Assembly (NCBI GenBank): GCA_002077065.1
Contig: NAJO01000006.1
Location: forward strand, 248,001 to 312,000
DNA length: 64,000 nt
Direction: 5' to 3'
Source: Cryoendolithus antarcticus
Lineage: Eukaryota > Ascomycota > Dothideomycetes > Cladosporiales > Cladosporiaceae
Numbering within the stretch: position 1 is the first letter of the stretch; every line of letters starts with the position of its first letter. A program made the position numbers and the translations under genes. Below, piece by piece: positions 53,548 through 64,000 of this stretch. Below the pieces are notes generated by a model. That model made no database searches. It was not told where the DNA came from and saw nothing but the letters and a program-made list of their open reading frames with translations.

Positions 53548-54002
53548 GTCGATCTCTCTCGATCACTACTGCATACTGGAAATGCTCTTTCGAAGACCTA
53601 CTGAAACGATTTGGTAGGCCTTGGTCGAGCTATCCGACACGATAATGAGGTAGGGAAGTGGCGAAAAGTGAGGCTGAGTCTACGCTGAGCCCTCGTCAGG
53701 CATACACGACACCTGCAGTTGTGAGCTGCATGCATGTGAGAACACGGCTTGCTCTGTAGATTGAATCTGCGCCGGGCTATCCAATATAAGGTATCGTCGA
53801 AGAGGAGGGAGAGGAATCTGAAGTTAATTCATGTACGAACGCTGGCGCTCCACCTCGCGTTCTCCAAGTCGAATCACGAGATATTTACGCGACAATCACG
53901 CAGATAAGTACATCTGCCGTGAGCAGTAGGATATCATACAAAGCTCAGCAACTGGACCCTCTGCTAGGACGCGCCACAGATCGCACGACCTCGTCCACTA
54001 CC
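53548..54002. other. intergenic between HET and NIF3 genes
   Basis: 455 bases upstream of the HET start. No gene recognised. Confidence 0.35.
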
Positions 54003-55435
54003 TTATACCTCCGTCTTCGAGATCATGATACCAAATGGATCTCGGTCGACCTCACTGACAGCCACATCGAAGTGGTCATCACTCAAAGCCTCCATCAGCT
54101 GCTCACTAATGCCATCCTTTGCCCTCTCCTCACTCCTGACTTTCTCCCACTGTTCAAAGGTCAGCACCTTCTACATCAACACAACATCACCAACAAGCCA
54201 TAGACTCACCTCCTTCTTTACCTGCGCCTCCAACTGCGCCTTCAACACCCCATGCAAAAAACCCCTCTCAGTATTACTATGAAACAAGCATATCACACAC
54301 TTTCCCTTCTCAATCGCCGCAAGCGCCTCATGATGCGACATCTCTCCCGTGAAATACAGATCGACATCCTCGCCATTCTTCTCCATCTCCGCAAACAGAC
54401 TCCCACCACTCCCAGCGCAGATCCCGATGCTTCCGATCATCATCTCGCCCGCGGACTTGCCCTGCGGTACTGCTATGGGGAAACCTTTGGGATTGCCGAG
54501 ACCGAGGCCAATGCGATCGATGATGGCTGTGAGTGGGACGGGTTTGTCGCGCCGGACTATGCGGCCCATGCCCGCGCCCGGGTAGCCTTCGACCTTCGTG
54601 CGGGTTATGGGATAGCGTTTGTGCGTGCTGCCTCCTAAATTGAGAGCTTTCTCCTTCAGGGAGAGCTGGGAGGGGTGGTGTTGGAGCATGTAGATTGGGC
54701 GTTTCTCGGCGAAGGGGTCGGGCATGTTCTCTTTTGTCGGAGAAGCTTTGGAGGGGGATGCTGCTCCACTAGACTCGGTAGGAAGATCTGGGTTTTCGAA
54801 GGCATCATGGGCGTCTGTTGGGGTCCCGGTTACGATGTCAGCTAGCCAGTCACCTAGGCCGCCTCGGGCGCAGTCGACTGCTGTGTGGGGACTGTAGACC
54901 TGGGTGTATCCTCTCAGCTTGACTCCATTTTGTCTCCATCGCACGTCATGTCCCACTTACACTGATGCCCTCCGCTGCCAACCTCAAAAGACTATTCTGC
55001 TGCGTGTCCTTCAACGTCAAGCTCTTCAAGCCTCTGAATATAATCGGATCTGTGCTTCACCTTCCAGTCAACTCCCGCTCTGCCATCTCTTCAGTCATAG
55101 ATTCCACGCACGGTAAGCGACAACGATCGAGTCCTGTCTCGCAATAGCTTCGTCTGCGACAGCTTTCGTAAGATCCACGGTCAAGAGCACCGAGTTCATC
55201 TGTCGTCGAAAAGGAACGAAGGGGGCTTCCAGTAGCACTATACACTCCCATTAGCCAATACCCCCAATAGCCATTTCCCGCCTTGTAACATACATCCAGT
55301 ATTATCCCAACTCCCATCCGCCAGCACCTCCGGATACAGCTTCCTCATAGCAGCCACCACGGCCCTCGTGTACGGCGCCGTGGTCGTAGGGCCGCTCATC
55401 GTGTAGTAAGCTCGTCGGGCTACCCTTGCGAACAT
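54003..55435 (-). CDS. NIF3: NIF3-family protein (NGG1-interacting factor 3)
   Basis: Five exons: 55435-55294, 55237-55112, 55049-54961, 54899-54210 and 54149-54003, giving 397 aa. The splice joins restore WDNTG|LLLEAPFVPF, DSIVVAY|HPIIFRGLKSLT, and AEGIS|VYSPHTAVDCA. The last 60-nt intron has a CTGAC branch-like site just before CAG. An alternative upstream AG would add seven residues. Metal-binding residues of the family are visible (AYHP, SPHTAVD, TGEMSHHEAL). The N-terminus MFARVARRAYYTMSG could be a mitochondrial presequence. NIF3 proteins are widespread dinuclear-metal proteins (GTP cyclohydrolase type 2-like fold) with unclear function. The central Ser/Pro-rich insertion is common in fungi. 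Confidence 0.88.
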
Positions 55436-56010
55436 ACAGCGGAGTTGGTGTGAGGAGACGAGGGTTGCTGGTCATATGTGCTCGCCCGGCTACGACGTCA
55501 ACAAACACTGCGATGAAGCTTGGTTTTGAGTTTGCGATTGGCTTTTGTGGCTTTCAAGACGTTGGATTCGGAACGTGGGGGCGACAATGGCGTAGGGTAC
55601 TGTAGAGAAGCAAGAGACGATGCGAGATCGCAAGACGTGGTGTTCAAACGTCGCTGTGGACTACGCTCAAGCTAATCGACAGCAATAAGAAATGCGATTC
55701 ATAGCCATCATCCTCTGATGCAGGAACCAGATCGCGGATATGATCAGCACAAGGAACAGCTCTCCACGGAAAACGTTTGAACTAGCTTCGCTACCGTCCT
55801 GTCGTCTGTTGCCATCAAAAACTACTCGGTAGAATGCCATCTTTGCCAGAACATGCCGTAGCACATCACGTTACCGAACCCTCAACCTCTATTGCATGCG
55901 CCATGATTATACCTCACGTTGCGCGTGCGTCGTCCTGCGCATCACCTCAGCTCTTTGGTGACTTCATTATCGCTACCTGACAACCACTTACCCGGCGATC
56001 GAGACAAACT
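55436..56010. other. intergenic, no gene seen
   Basis: 575 bases between the perilipin stop and the NIF3 start, both on the minus strand. Nothing recognised. Confidence 0.35.
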
Positions 56011-56852
56011 CTACTTGCTCTTCTTCGCGCTGTCCTTGGCCTGCTCCTTCTTGCTCTCGGCCTCACTCTTCAGCTCCTCGCCCTTGCTCTGCGCAGCATT
56101 GGCATACTCCTCACCCTTGCTCTGAGCAGCATTGCCGTAATGCTCGCCCTTCTCCTGCGCGATGCCGGCGTAGTGCTTCGCGCGCTTGGTGGCCTCGTCG
56201 ACGGTGTTCTCGGCGTAGGAGCGAGCGTTGGCAGCGGTGTCCTTGGCGCGCTGACCGAGCTCGCCAGAATTGGCCTTGGCCTCCTCATACTTTGGCTTGA
56301 TGTAGGAGGCAGCAGTCTGGAAGACATCGGAGACGACACGGAGCTGGAATGAGATGAGGGCGGGGATCAGGACGAAAAGACCACCTTGGTCCTTCTTGGC
56401 GCGGTTGGTCTTGGTGTACTCGTCTGGGAGGTTATTTCAGTCAGTGCCAGTGAGTCAAGTTGATGAGCTGATAAGGACATACCATTCCACGCCTCCTGTG
56501 CGTATGACAGGGGCCAGAACGCCCAGCTCTTGCCAGTCTCCCAGATCGTCTCGGGCTGCTCCTTCACAAGCGGGAACGTGCCATCGACTCTCTGCAGCGC
56601 CTTGTCACCGAGCTCATCGGCCTTGGCAACATACGGCTTCGCATACTGGTAAGGCGTCTCGAAGTACGGCTCGACGGGCTTGCCAAAGCGGTTGTAGGCC
56701 TGGTCAACGAGCTCGATGGACTTCTTGCCATAGGGATGGGCCTTCACGGCATCGATGCCAGAGGCTACGGTGGGGTAGGAGGTGAAGTGATTGAGCGTCT
56801 TGCTCGTGGGCGAGTCGCCATTAACGATTGTCTCGGCGGTAGAGTGGGGCAT
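56011..56852 (-). CDS. perilipin-like lipid-droplet protein (CAP20/MPL1 type)
   Basis: Two exons: 56852-56483 and 56423-56011, giving 260 aa. The N-terminal region has the fungal perilipin pattern: FTSYPTVASGIDAVKAHPYGKKSIELVDQAYNRFGKPVEPYF...PYQYAKPYVAKADELGDKALQRVDGTFP. This family coats lipid droplets and, in plant and insect pathogens, supports appressorium turgor (Cap20, Mpl1). A hydrophobic segment (GLFVLIPALISFQLRVVSDV) begins exon 2. The C-terminus is an amphipathic helix made of 11-residue repeats, encoded by a 33-bp tandem repeat. The join is W-N-G/D-E-Y with a split Asp codon. Confidence 0.87.
56041..56172 (-). repeat. 33-bp tandem repeat encoding perilipin 11-mers
   Basis: Four consecutive 33-bp units on the minus strand encode YAGIAQEKGEH, YGNAAQSKGEE, YANAAQSKGEE and the diverged LKSEAESKKEQ. 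The middle two differ at one residue (G/A). Eleven-residue amphipathic repeats are the known lipid-droplet binding element of perilipins. Confidence 0.85.
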
Positions 56853-57988
56853 GGTGATTGATGGGTGCGTTTGAGCTTCCAGTCAGTCGGATGTGGTCGG
56901 ATGATAGAGGATGTGCGTGATTGCTTGTCCGTTCGTTCAATGAGAAGGCTCTGTGTTTGCTATGTTGTGTGGATGGGAAAGTGAGAGTGAGAACGAGCGT
57001 CAAGCATCCACAGGAATGAGATATCACACCACCTGGCGACCTTGAGGAAGGCGTTGAGCTGCAGTCCTCCTTCCCATGTATTTGCACGTGCAAATCGCAA
57101 CTTCCTTGACATGTGAAAGTGTACGTCAGTCGCGAAAGTCTCTGTGGCTAGTGTGCATGTGGCGCGCGAACATACAAAGTGGAGGGCGTGGGGAAATGGT
57201 GATTGGAGCGCATGGAGCACAACTTCTGATACTGTTGCTCTATTGGCTGTCTCACCAGTTCATCCCGCGCGATAGCAAGCTTTCGAAGCAAGATCGCGCT
57301 GGCATTATCTGACAAGAAGGCGCCACAGGGGAAAACTCGGCTCCGACCTCGATTATCGTTCACACGTGAAGATCTGCCACATGCGGCTCAATACCACCAC
57401 TGACACATGTCTCCTCGGCTACAGCCTGCAAACACGTTGAGAACGACCAGTTCGCATGTATCTCCTTTCACATCCAGTGAGCTATCGCGGAGGCGCTGCG
57501 CTGCTGCAGGGACGAGGCGGCAGTGGAACCCGAATGTCATGCCATGCATTCGGCTTTGCTATCCGAGTCAAACATCTTTATCACATGTCAATGCGCTATA
57601 TGGGCTTTGGATATGTGATGTTCCCTCCTGCAAACGCGCATGCAGATCGATGTGGAGGAGCGAATACGTCGTCAGGGCTAGGGTTGGAGCAGAAATGGCA
57701 ACTAGGTTGTGTCGTATTAGGGAGCACATGATATATGGTGCGGATGGGATCATATATGATCCAACCTTTCATCAGATGCCGTTGAAGTACAGTGTTGTAT
57801 GCTTGCCGTGCTCTCTCGGCCGTCTATCGCATAGCTAGACAGCTTCGACAGTTGTCCCGTAATGCTGCGGATGTTTTTATCTTACATGGTTTTGGGACAC
57901 GCCACTTCGGTCAGAAGGACGAGGGCAGTGATAATGCCTTCCATAACCCCCGGTGATGTGCTCAGCACTTTGACCTGCAGGCCACCTC
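56853..57988. other. intergenic between perilipin and RPN6, no gene supported
   Basis: 1,136 bases upstream of the perilipin gene. Several frames of 60-143 codons occur but none is convincing. It is long enough for an extended perilipin promoter. Confidence 0.35.
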
Positions 57989-59316
57989 TCACTCCAGCAA
58001 GCTCGCTTGATTGGCGTACAGCACATCCACCACTGACCCCATCTTCTCGATCGTGCCTAGAGCGCTATCGTACCCCTTATCTCTCTCGGTCTCGTCGAAC
58101 ACATCCAGGACACCGCTCCCCTGGTCCAGCACGCCGATGATCACCCGATCAAGGATCATCTGGCTGAGCTTCCGCTCTACCTGTTCGACGTCCAGTCCCA
58201 CCATTTCAGCTACATGGCTGATCTCGACTCTACTGAAGGGCTCGATGACTTTGATCAAATTCTGCTCGAGCATGGAGTCGTACAGTCGTCGGAGGTGTGA
58301 GGCAATGAAACGATCGCTGCCGAGCTCATATCTGTAGGCGTGGAGTGCAGACTCGTATTCCTCGAGACTGCGATTCTGATGTGCGCGGCCGATGGCCTTG
58401 ATCGCGTCGAGGTTCTTGCCGGCGTACTTGATGGCGTGCTTGGAGGTCATGAGGGAGTTCACGTCGTCGTTCAGATTTAGCATGACCTTGCAGAGGAGCA
58501 TGTACTGCAGTGCTGCGGTCGCTTTGAGGGTCTCGTCGTGCGAGCTGTAGCCTTCCATTGCCTCAATGAAGTAGGAGAATGCTGTGTTGAAGTCTCCATC
58601 CTCCGCATGCAATTGTCCGGACTGCATGTCCAGCCCTGCCTGCAAGAGAGGAGGCGTATAAACACTCGCCGCGCTTGTTCGTGCTGATGTGAGCGCCGCT
58701 CGTCCCTTGGGTACGTTGCCTAGCGCATGGTATACTTTCGACTCCAGTAATTGCACCTCCACCAGAACCAGCTTGTCGTCTAACCTCTTCAGCTCCTTCA
58801 ATAGCGTGTTGATCAATGTGAGCGAGTCGTAGTAACTCTGCTTCTGCATGTATAGACCCACCAACCGCACCTCCAGGTTTTGGCGCAGGAAGCCCTGCCG
58901 TTGCGCAACAGCCCACTCGATACATGATTTAGTCACCGCAACCTGTGTGTCGACTGTGTTCGGTATGCCGTGGAAGAGATCCAGAAGTTGCCTCACTACA
59001 TCCCATCATGTCAGCAAACCTTGCCCTCACTTCCCTTCGAGCTTCACTCACGCAGCTTGCTCGTCTTCGCCCTCGGGAAACTGCTCAGCGCATCTCTCGT
59101 TTGCTGGATCAGATTCGCCAAATCTTGCGTCCTCTTGTGATCCCGGTACAACTCCCCCAAGCTTATGAGGGCCCTTTCGAAGTCTCGGATCGCCTTATCA
59201 TTGCTTCCCGGGGGCTGTGTGAGGATTTCCTGGTAGATCTTCTCTGCTTTCGCTGGTTGATCCTTGACGAGTGCTTTGGCTTCGGCGAGGCGCTTTGTGG
59301 TGTCCTCTTGGGCCAT
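57989..59316 (-). CDS. RPN6: 26S proteasome regulatory subunit RPN6
   Basis: Two exons: 59316-59052 and 58995-57989, with a 56-nt intron (GTGAGT...ATGTAG), giving 423 aa, the usual Rpn6/PSMD11 size. Rpn6 is a lid subunit that clamps lid to core particle. The N-terminal helical repeats run from AEKIYQEIL through LGELYRDHKRTQDLANLIQQ and VAVTKSCIEWAVAQRQGFLRQNLEVRLVGLYM. The C-terminal PCI domain includes SLEEYESALHAYRYELGSDRFIASHLRRLYDSMLEQNLIKVIEPFSRVEISHVAEMVGLDVEQVERKLSQMILD, and it ends QASLLE. The join reads SKL|LRQLLDLF. Confidence 0.95.
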
Positions 59317-59848
59317 GATTGCAATGTGATATGTGGTGATCGAGTGCAGATGTGGAGTCTGCGCGCAATGAGACGGTCTTGATGGGGCGGAGGGTTCAGT
59401 GTGGTTGGTGGACAGTTGATACAGAGGGATCTATGGATCGTCAGACGACACGCACGAGAGAGCTGCCTCGTTCGGGAAAGGCCAGCCTTGCGCATTGGCC
59501 ACCAGCTGACATAAGGCGCTCTGAGGTTGACATGCTCATCGCAACTGAAGTTCGCTTCAACCCCCATAGCCTTATTCTATCTATATGAACTGACAGGCAG
59601 TGCGACGAACACCTACAGCGTTAACGCTTGCGATGTGCGCTCGCATGGCATGGAACTAGTCGATTGAGGCACCCCTGCACCGGGCCTCTCGTGTCCGTGC
59701 ATCCAAAGTGCGCAGCGCCCCCAGACCTAGCATAGTCAAGGCGCCAGGCTCCTTCGACCTTTGATCGAGATGTTCACATTTGGGTTACATATTAGAGTAG
59801 GTATAGTACGTCGATCGAGACAGCTAGGCCAATTGGAAATCATGCGAG
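59317..59848. promoter_or_regulatory. divergent region RPN6 / HET pseudogene
   Basis: 532 bases. I looked for an RPN4/PACE-type GGTGGCAAA box upstream of RPN6 and did not see one. No gene. Confidence 0.35.
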
Positions 59849-61633
59849 ATGTACAGGTCTCTAGATCATGCACGAAAAGAAATTCGCCTTCTGGTGGTTC
59901 AGCCTGGTCGAGAGGACGAGCTCTTACGTTGCTCTTTCAAATATGCTCTCTTGGCTTCTCCCGAAAGACCTCAATACGAGACCATCAGCTACGTGTGGGG
60001 CGACGATACGGAACGCTTAGCCGTCGATCTCGACGGTGCACTTGTCTCAGTTCCACTATCCTCAGCCAAAGCTCTCCAATGCATACGGCACCCGGACCGA
60101 GAGCGTGTAGTGTGGATCGATGCTGTCTGTATCAGTCAGGTTGACAGTGAAGAGCGTGCTCGTCAAGTCGCTCTCATGGCCGACATATACATGCATGGAA
60201 CCTGCAATCTCGCGGTTCTAGGTGGTCAGGAGGGAGATTGTGGTGGACTGGCCGCCCGTGCCATCGAGAAGATCAGGGAGCACTCCCTCGGGGAGTTTGG
60301 TGGCCTCGATGCATTCGACGATATGTGGATCTTCGAGAGTATCGAGAAGCTTGAACCACTGTCTATTGACATCACTCAGGAGTCGGTCGATGCAGTATGC
60401 AGTATGCTTGAAGCTTCGTGGTTTACGTGGGTCATCTAATCCCATTGTACGCTCATCCTTTTGACTGGATCAACAGGCGGCTGTGGGTGGTACAGGAGGT
60501 AGCATTGCCATCACAGACCATTCTCCACTACGATGGGGCGCAGATAGACCTGCTACACGTCCGTCAGGTCATCATATATTTGTAGCTAGACCCGTACCGC
60601 GAGCAGGGTATCTGTGAGCAGATCGTGGACGTATTTACCTTGACCAACCTACGAGAAATGGCATACCTGTGCCGATGTCCGCCTGAGAAGCCAATTCGAA
60701 TGGACAGCCTGCTGGAAATCGCCTCGTCTTTTGACGTTACAGACTCAAGAGACGTAGTCTACGGCATGCTTGGACTGTTTCAGCGAGCTCGAGATGCAGA
60801 GGACATTCCTGCACTCCTAAGTCCAGACTACACAAAAGACGCTAGCGTGGTGCTTCGAGACGCCACCCGCTTTGCTATCGAAGACAGACTGTACATAGGC
60901 TTGTTATGGCGCCCACAGACTCATATGGTTGTCCAAAACGGAGATCGCCCCATACTTTCTTGGGTACCTTCTTTGAGAGACGCCTACGAGCACCGCGGCT
61001 GGCCTCGGAGCTTCGCGTGGGCCAATGCAGCATCACGGCGCCTCGCACTCGATCGCTAAACTCGCACCTCATTCTCTCGGTGATCGAGACGACATCCTTT
61101 CCGTCGAGGGCCTTCTCCTCGACGCCGTGCACGCCCGGACGCCCCATACGGAGTCCTCGCCCTCCGATCGCAAGTTTCGCGACTTTCTCGACAATGCTGT
61201 AGCTCTCTTGACACAGTCATCTCTTACCTCACCACCTCCACTACAAGATCTCGAGACCACGCTCATCGCAGGCGTCCGGGCCAATGCACACGGACACGAA
61301 CCCGTTGAAGCCGCACTGGCCTGGTTCCGTGACGACAAAGGCGCAGTACTCCCCGCAGCGTACGTTGATGACGCGCACGGCTACTGCCAGAGCCGGTGTT
61401 TCTTCATGACCGACAGTGGACGTATGGGCATCGGCCCTGATTATATGGCAGAAGCCGATACTATTGCGGTTCTGAGCGGCTTTGGGTGGCCCTTTGCGTT
61501 GCGCCGCTGTGAGGGTAAGGCAGGGCAGTATGTCCTTCTTGGGCCTTGCTACGTGCACGGCGTGATGCAGGGCCAAGCTGCGGACGAGCACGATGCGCAG
61601 GGACTGCCGTGGAAGTGGTTTGATCTTGTCTGA
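59849..61633 (+). pseudogene. HET-domain protein, broken copy
   Basis: Paralogue of the intact HET gene at 51693-53547. It starts MYRSLDHARKEIRLL and keeps YETISYVWGDD, VVWIDAVCISQ, an intron at the same site (60427-60476) rejoining WFTRLWVVQEVA, FDVTDSRDVVYGMLGLFQRARD, ILSWVPSLRDAY and the ending LLGPCYVHGVMQGQA. Two lesions break it: TAG at 60583-60585, where the intact copy reads HYLLLDQYRE (here IYL*LDPYRE), and a frameshift between about 61030 and 61060, after which the homologous frame continues in ILSVEGLLLDAVHART. A functional product would need both repaired, so it is called a pseudogene. Confidence 0.85.
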
Positions 61634-62124
61634 TGCTGTGGATACTTTTCACGCGAGAAAGCTGATCTACTCCCTATGGGTTTAGGAGCGACAGCAGACT
61701 TCGCAATGCCGATAGCAATCGAGAAGCCATGTCGATCTGTAGAGTACACCTGTAGACGATATGCCGCTCGACATCGTACCTCTTGCGATTCTTGTCCAGG
61801 GAATAGGGGCCGCGAGCATGCTGAACATTTGACTGCGACACGTCCATTCATCCCAACTTCAGAGCAGTGGAGGTGCTCTGCGTGACACAGCTTTGTAGAT
61901 GTTGTCGACTTATTAGGGTATGTATCTGCTATATGTACAAGTATGTGTCTTCACAATCTGAGATGCCAGATCTCATTCATCCTGGTTCTGCCGGTACAGT
62001 CTGCCCGATCCCTGAAGCAAAGGTACGCCACTCCAATGCAAGGCCCGTACAAGTCCAGAAGCCCTTCTTGAACGCCGCAGCCGAGTCGTATAACAAAATC
62101 CCACCGATTCTCCTGTCCCGTAAT
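61634..62124. other. intergenic, no gene seen
   Basis: 491 bases between the HET pseudogene and the stop codon of the NRPS gene. Nothing recognised. Confidence 0.35.
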
Positions 62125-64000
62125 CTAACATCCTCCCAAGACCTCACCCACACTCCGCTCCCAACTCTCCCTCTTTCCCATCTCACCCACCAGCTTCGCC
62201 AACAAACTAATAGCAGCCTCCGCCTCGCCCACACTAAGGTGCTCCGCGTCCCATGTGAAGCTGAGCGCCACACTCTTCTTGTCCTCAGCCAAGAAACCCG
62301 TAATGGTCAGCCCATTATCCATCCTCGTGAGCATCTGCAGCATCTTCAGCCCTTGAGGATGCGACTGCGCCGTGGGAGCCGTGGGGAGCCAGTTGAACGA
62401 TTGCCGTCGAATGAGCGAGAGTATGGAGTCTGCGTCACGCTCGCGTGCCGCATACGAACGAGTATCTACTTCGCTCAGAGGTGTTCGGAGGGTGTCGATG
62501 ACTCGGAGGATTGGTGCATGCGCGAAGGCTGAGTTCTGGGTCTCGCCTGCTGTGACGGACTGCATGAACGAGATGAGGGATTGGTGGTGCGGTACCGGCA
62601 CGCGGTCGAGAACGTATTCTACAGTGCAGCCAGAGACGTCTAGTGGGTTGCCAGTGTACGCTTCCCGTTCCAGTGGTGTGTAGTCTGATTGGAAGGGCCA
62701 TGTGCGTGCTGCATTCAATGTACCGAAGATGGCTTCGGAGGAGCGCGTAAGCTTCACATTCAGCAGCGCGATGGCGGCTTTCACTAGCATGAAAATTGGC
62801 ACATCGTGATCTGCCTTCAGCAGTGAGAGGTCCTGGATGGGCACCATGCGGCGAATGCCCCTCTGTGCGATGCGCTTTGTCTCCAGCGAGACTTTGCGCT
62901 CGTGTGGGCGGGCCTTGCGACCATCATGGCGTTGCCAGATTATGTCTTCGCCCTTGAAGAACTCGGGCGCACGCTGAGTGGGCCAGTATGTCGTCTCTGG
63001 AACGGAACCGATGCCCGACAGCTTCTGGGTCCAGTAGTCCACGCCATTGCTCGCTTCTACACCATTGCGGTGGGAGTTGTAAGCAGTCGCGTACTCATGA
63101 AACGAAGCATGTGGGACCAGTTCGCCGGATCCTGTGAGAATCGTGACAATGTCGTCAAGCCATAGTGCAGTCATGCTCATGTCACAGATCGCGTGGGAGG
63201 CCACGACGACAAGGCCTGACGTCCCATCCGCTATACTCGCAACGTGCACTCGGAACATCGGTCCCCCGAGTGATGCATTGTCAAGCACTGGGTCGTTGAG
63301 CAGGAGCTGGTCAAGCTCCTCTTTCGTCGCGATCTCGTGTCCGGAAGTGACAGCAGCATTGTACCACGACTCGTTCGCTCTCACTGTCACAAGCAGCGAA
63401 GCATCATCATCAGTCTTCACAGCCATGGATCGCAATGTAGGGTGGTACTCGAGCATCTGCCGCACCGCACCCTCCAGCTTCATAGCATTCACTGCAGCGT
63501 GATAGCTCCACCTCAGATTCCAGGATTGCGGTCGGCACTTGTGTGCAAAGATTGAGTCCCAGTCAGGAAGAGGCGTCACATCCTCGACATCCTCCCAGGA
63601 CAGCCACTCGCGCGCTAGAGCAGACGAAACCTGCGACTTGGTGCTGCCGTAAAGTTCCTCGTCCCCATTTGCGTAGGGCATATCCTTCATTGCTGGTGGT
63701 CCCTTCCTCCTCGGCTTCGCAGTCGCAGTTCCAATCGCGACCTTGGAGTCGATGAGATCTGCTTGGTCCTGGATGCGATCGCAGTTCTTGAAGTCTTCGA
63801 CTGTGACGTCCTTCTTCAGTTCCTTCTTGACAGAGCTCGAAAGCTGCATCATCATGAGCGAGTCGGCGAATGAGATCAATGTCGACTCGGGTGTCAGGCT
63901 ATCCGCGCCACTGATTCGCTTCCAGATCGTAAGAAGTGATTGCACAGTAGGCGCGCTACTGTTGACTGCTGGTCCTTCTTGTGCCTTCAAGTACTCTCTG
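62125..64000 (-). CDS. NRPS or NRPS-like enzyme, 3' end (carrier + condensation-type domain)
   Basis: The frame is open to the last base, so the gene continues beyond the window; the first ATG-like codon inside (63990) is only TTG. A carrier protein domain comes first (SLLTIWKRISGADSLTPESTLISFADSLMMMQLSSSVKK), in which Ser of ADSLMMMQL is the expected 4'-phosphopantetheine site. A linker leads into a condensation/acyltransferase-fold domain ending at the stop. Its active-site line is VVVASHAICDMSM, corresponding to HHxxxDG with the second His and the Asp kept but the first His (Ser) and Gly (Met) changed. Later blocks are CTVEYVLDRVPVPHHQSLISF and GFLAEDKKSVALSFTWDAEHL. A T-C end releases or transfers an acyl product; the substrate cannot be read. 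Confidence 0.8.
   Translation of the reverse strand, partial: REYLKAQEGPAVNSSAPTVQSLLTIWKRISGADSLTPESTLISFADSLMMMQLSSSVKKELKKDVTVEDFKNCDRIQDQADLIDSKVAIGTATAKPRRKGPPAMKDMPYANGDEELYGSTKSQVSSALAREWLSWEDVEDVTPLPDWDSIFAHKCRPQSWNLRWSYHAAVNAMKLEGAVRQMLEYHPTLRSMAVKTDDDASLLVTVRANESWYNAAVTSGHEIATKEELDQLLLNDPVLDNASLGGPMFRVHVASIADGTSGLVVVASHAICDMSMTALWLDDIVTILTGSGELVPHASFHEYATAYNSHRNGVEASNGVDYWTQKLSGIGSVPETTYWPTQRAPEFFKGEDIIWQRHDGRKARPHERKVSLETKRIAQRGIRRMVPIQDLSLLKADHDVPIFMLVKAAIALLNVKLTRSSEAIFGTLNAARTWPFQSDYTPLEREAYTGNPLDVSGCTVEYVLDRVPVPHHQSLISFMQSVTAGETQNSAFAHAPILRVIDTLRTPLSEVDTRSYAARERDADSILSLIRRQSFNWLPTAPTAQSHPQGLKMLQMLTRMDNGLTITGFLAEDKKSVALSFTWDAEHLSVGEAEAAISLLAKLVGEMGKRESWERSVGEVLGGC

Noticed and set aside
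1..64000. tRNA, rRNA, CRISPR, transposase and telomere repeats
   Set aside because: I looked for GGTTCGAATC-like tRNA boxes, direct repeat arrays, integrase/transposase motifs and TTAGGG repeats by eye and saw none. Short tRNAs could still be missed without a covariance search.

Overview
The window is nuclear DNA of a filamentous ascomycete. The evidence is the short introns (about 50-90 nt, GTAAGT/GTATGT-type donors), genes on both strands about 1-2 kb apart, and fungus-specific families: a HET-domain protein, an AA9 LPMO, a CAP20/MPL1-type perilipin, a delta-8 sphingolipid desaturase and an NRPS. A Dothideomycete is my best guess from gene style and content, but no sequence comparison was possible.

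Layout. 0-7 kb: 3' part of helicase DBP3, a 78-aa Cys-rich protein, a thioredoxin, 6-phosphogluconate dehydrogenase (-) and sphingolipid phospholipase C ISC1 (-). 7-12 kb: a tandem array of three F-box/LRR-like paralogues, the third decayed. 12.4-13.2 kb: a small secreted-protein gene broken by one stop codon; its intact paralogue lies at 35.2 kb. 13.3-33.5 kb: dense housekeeping: BUB1 (-), ATG9, a THI5-like protein, a REB1/TTF1-like Myb protein (-), a small membrane protein, prohibitin-2 (-), an ERGIC-53/Emp47-type lectin, UBP14 (-) and a dienelactone hydrolase. 33.6-41.6 kb: GINS subunit SLD5 (-), the intact secreted paralogue, a second dienelactone hydrolase (-), an AA9 LPMO with an unusual tail, and a degenerate DUF829/PaxU-like gene (-). 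41.6-44.2 kb: the largest gene-poor stretch. 44.2-49.6 kb: a SWD3/WDR5-like protein (-), CSN3 (-) and the delta-8 desaturase. 50.2-61.6 kb: an uncharacterised fungal-family gene, an intact HET gene (-), NIF3 (-), perilipin (-), RPN6 (-) and a HET pseudogene (+). 62.1 kb to the edge: the 3' end of an NRPS or NRPS-like gene (-).

Most genes are unlinked housekeeping functions: cell-cycle control, autophagy, the proteasome/COP9/ubiquitin system, lipid metabolism and the secretory pathway. The variable part is a set of small families with intact and broken copies side by side (F-box-like, secreted protein, HET). That pattern is typical of accessory fungal loci under birth-and-death evolution. I found no CRISPR array, transposase, rRNA or tRNA gene, and no clear new multi-gene system. 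The most distinctive items are the secreted pair with a conserved four-exon structure, the LPMO with a Cys-rich module and His-rich tail, and the decaying F-box-like array.
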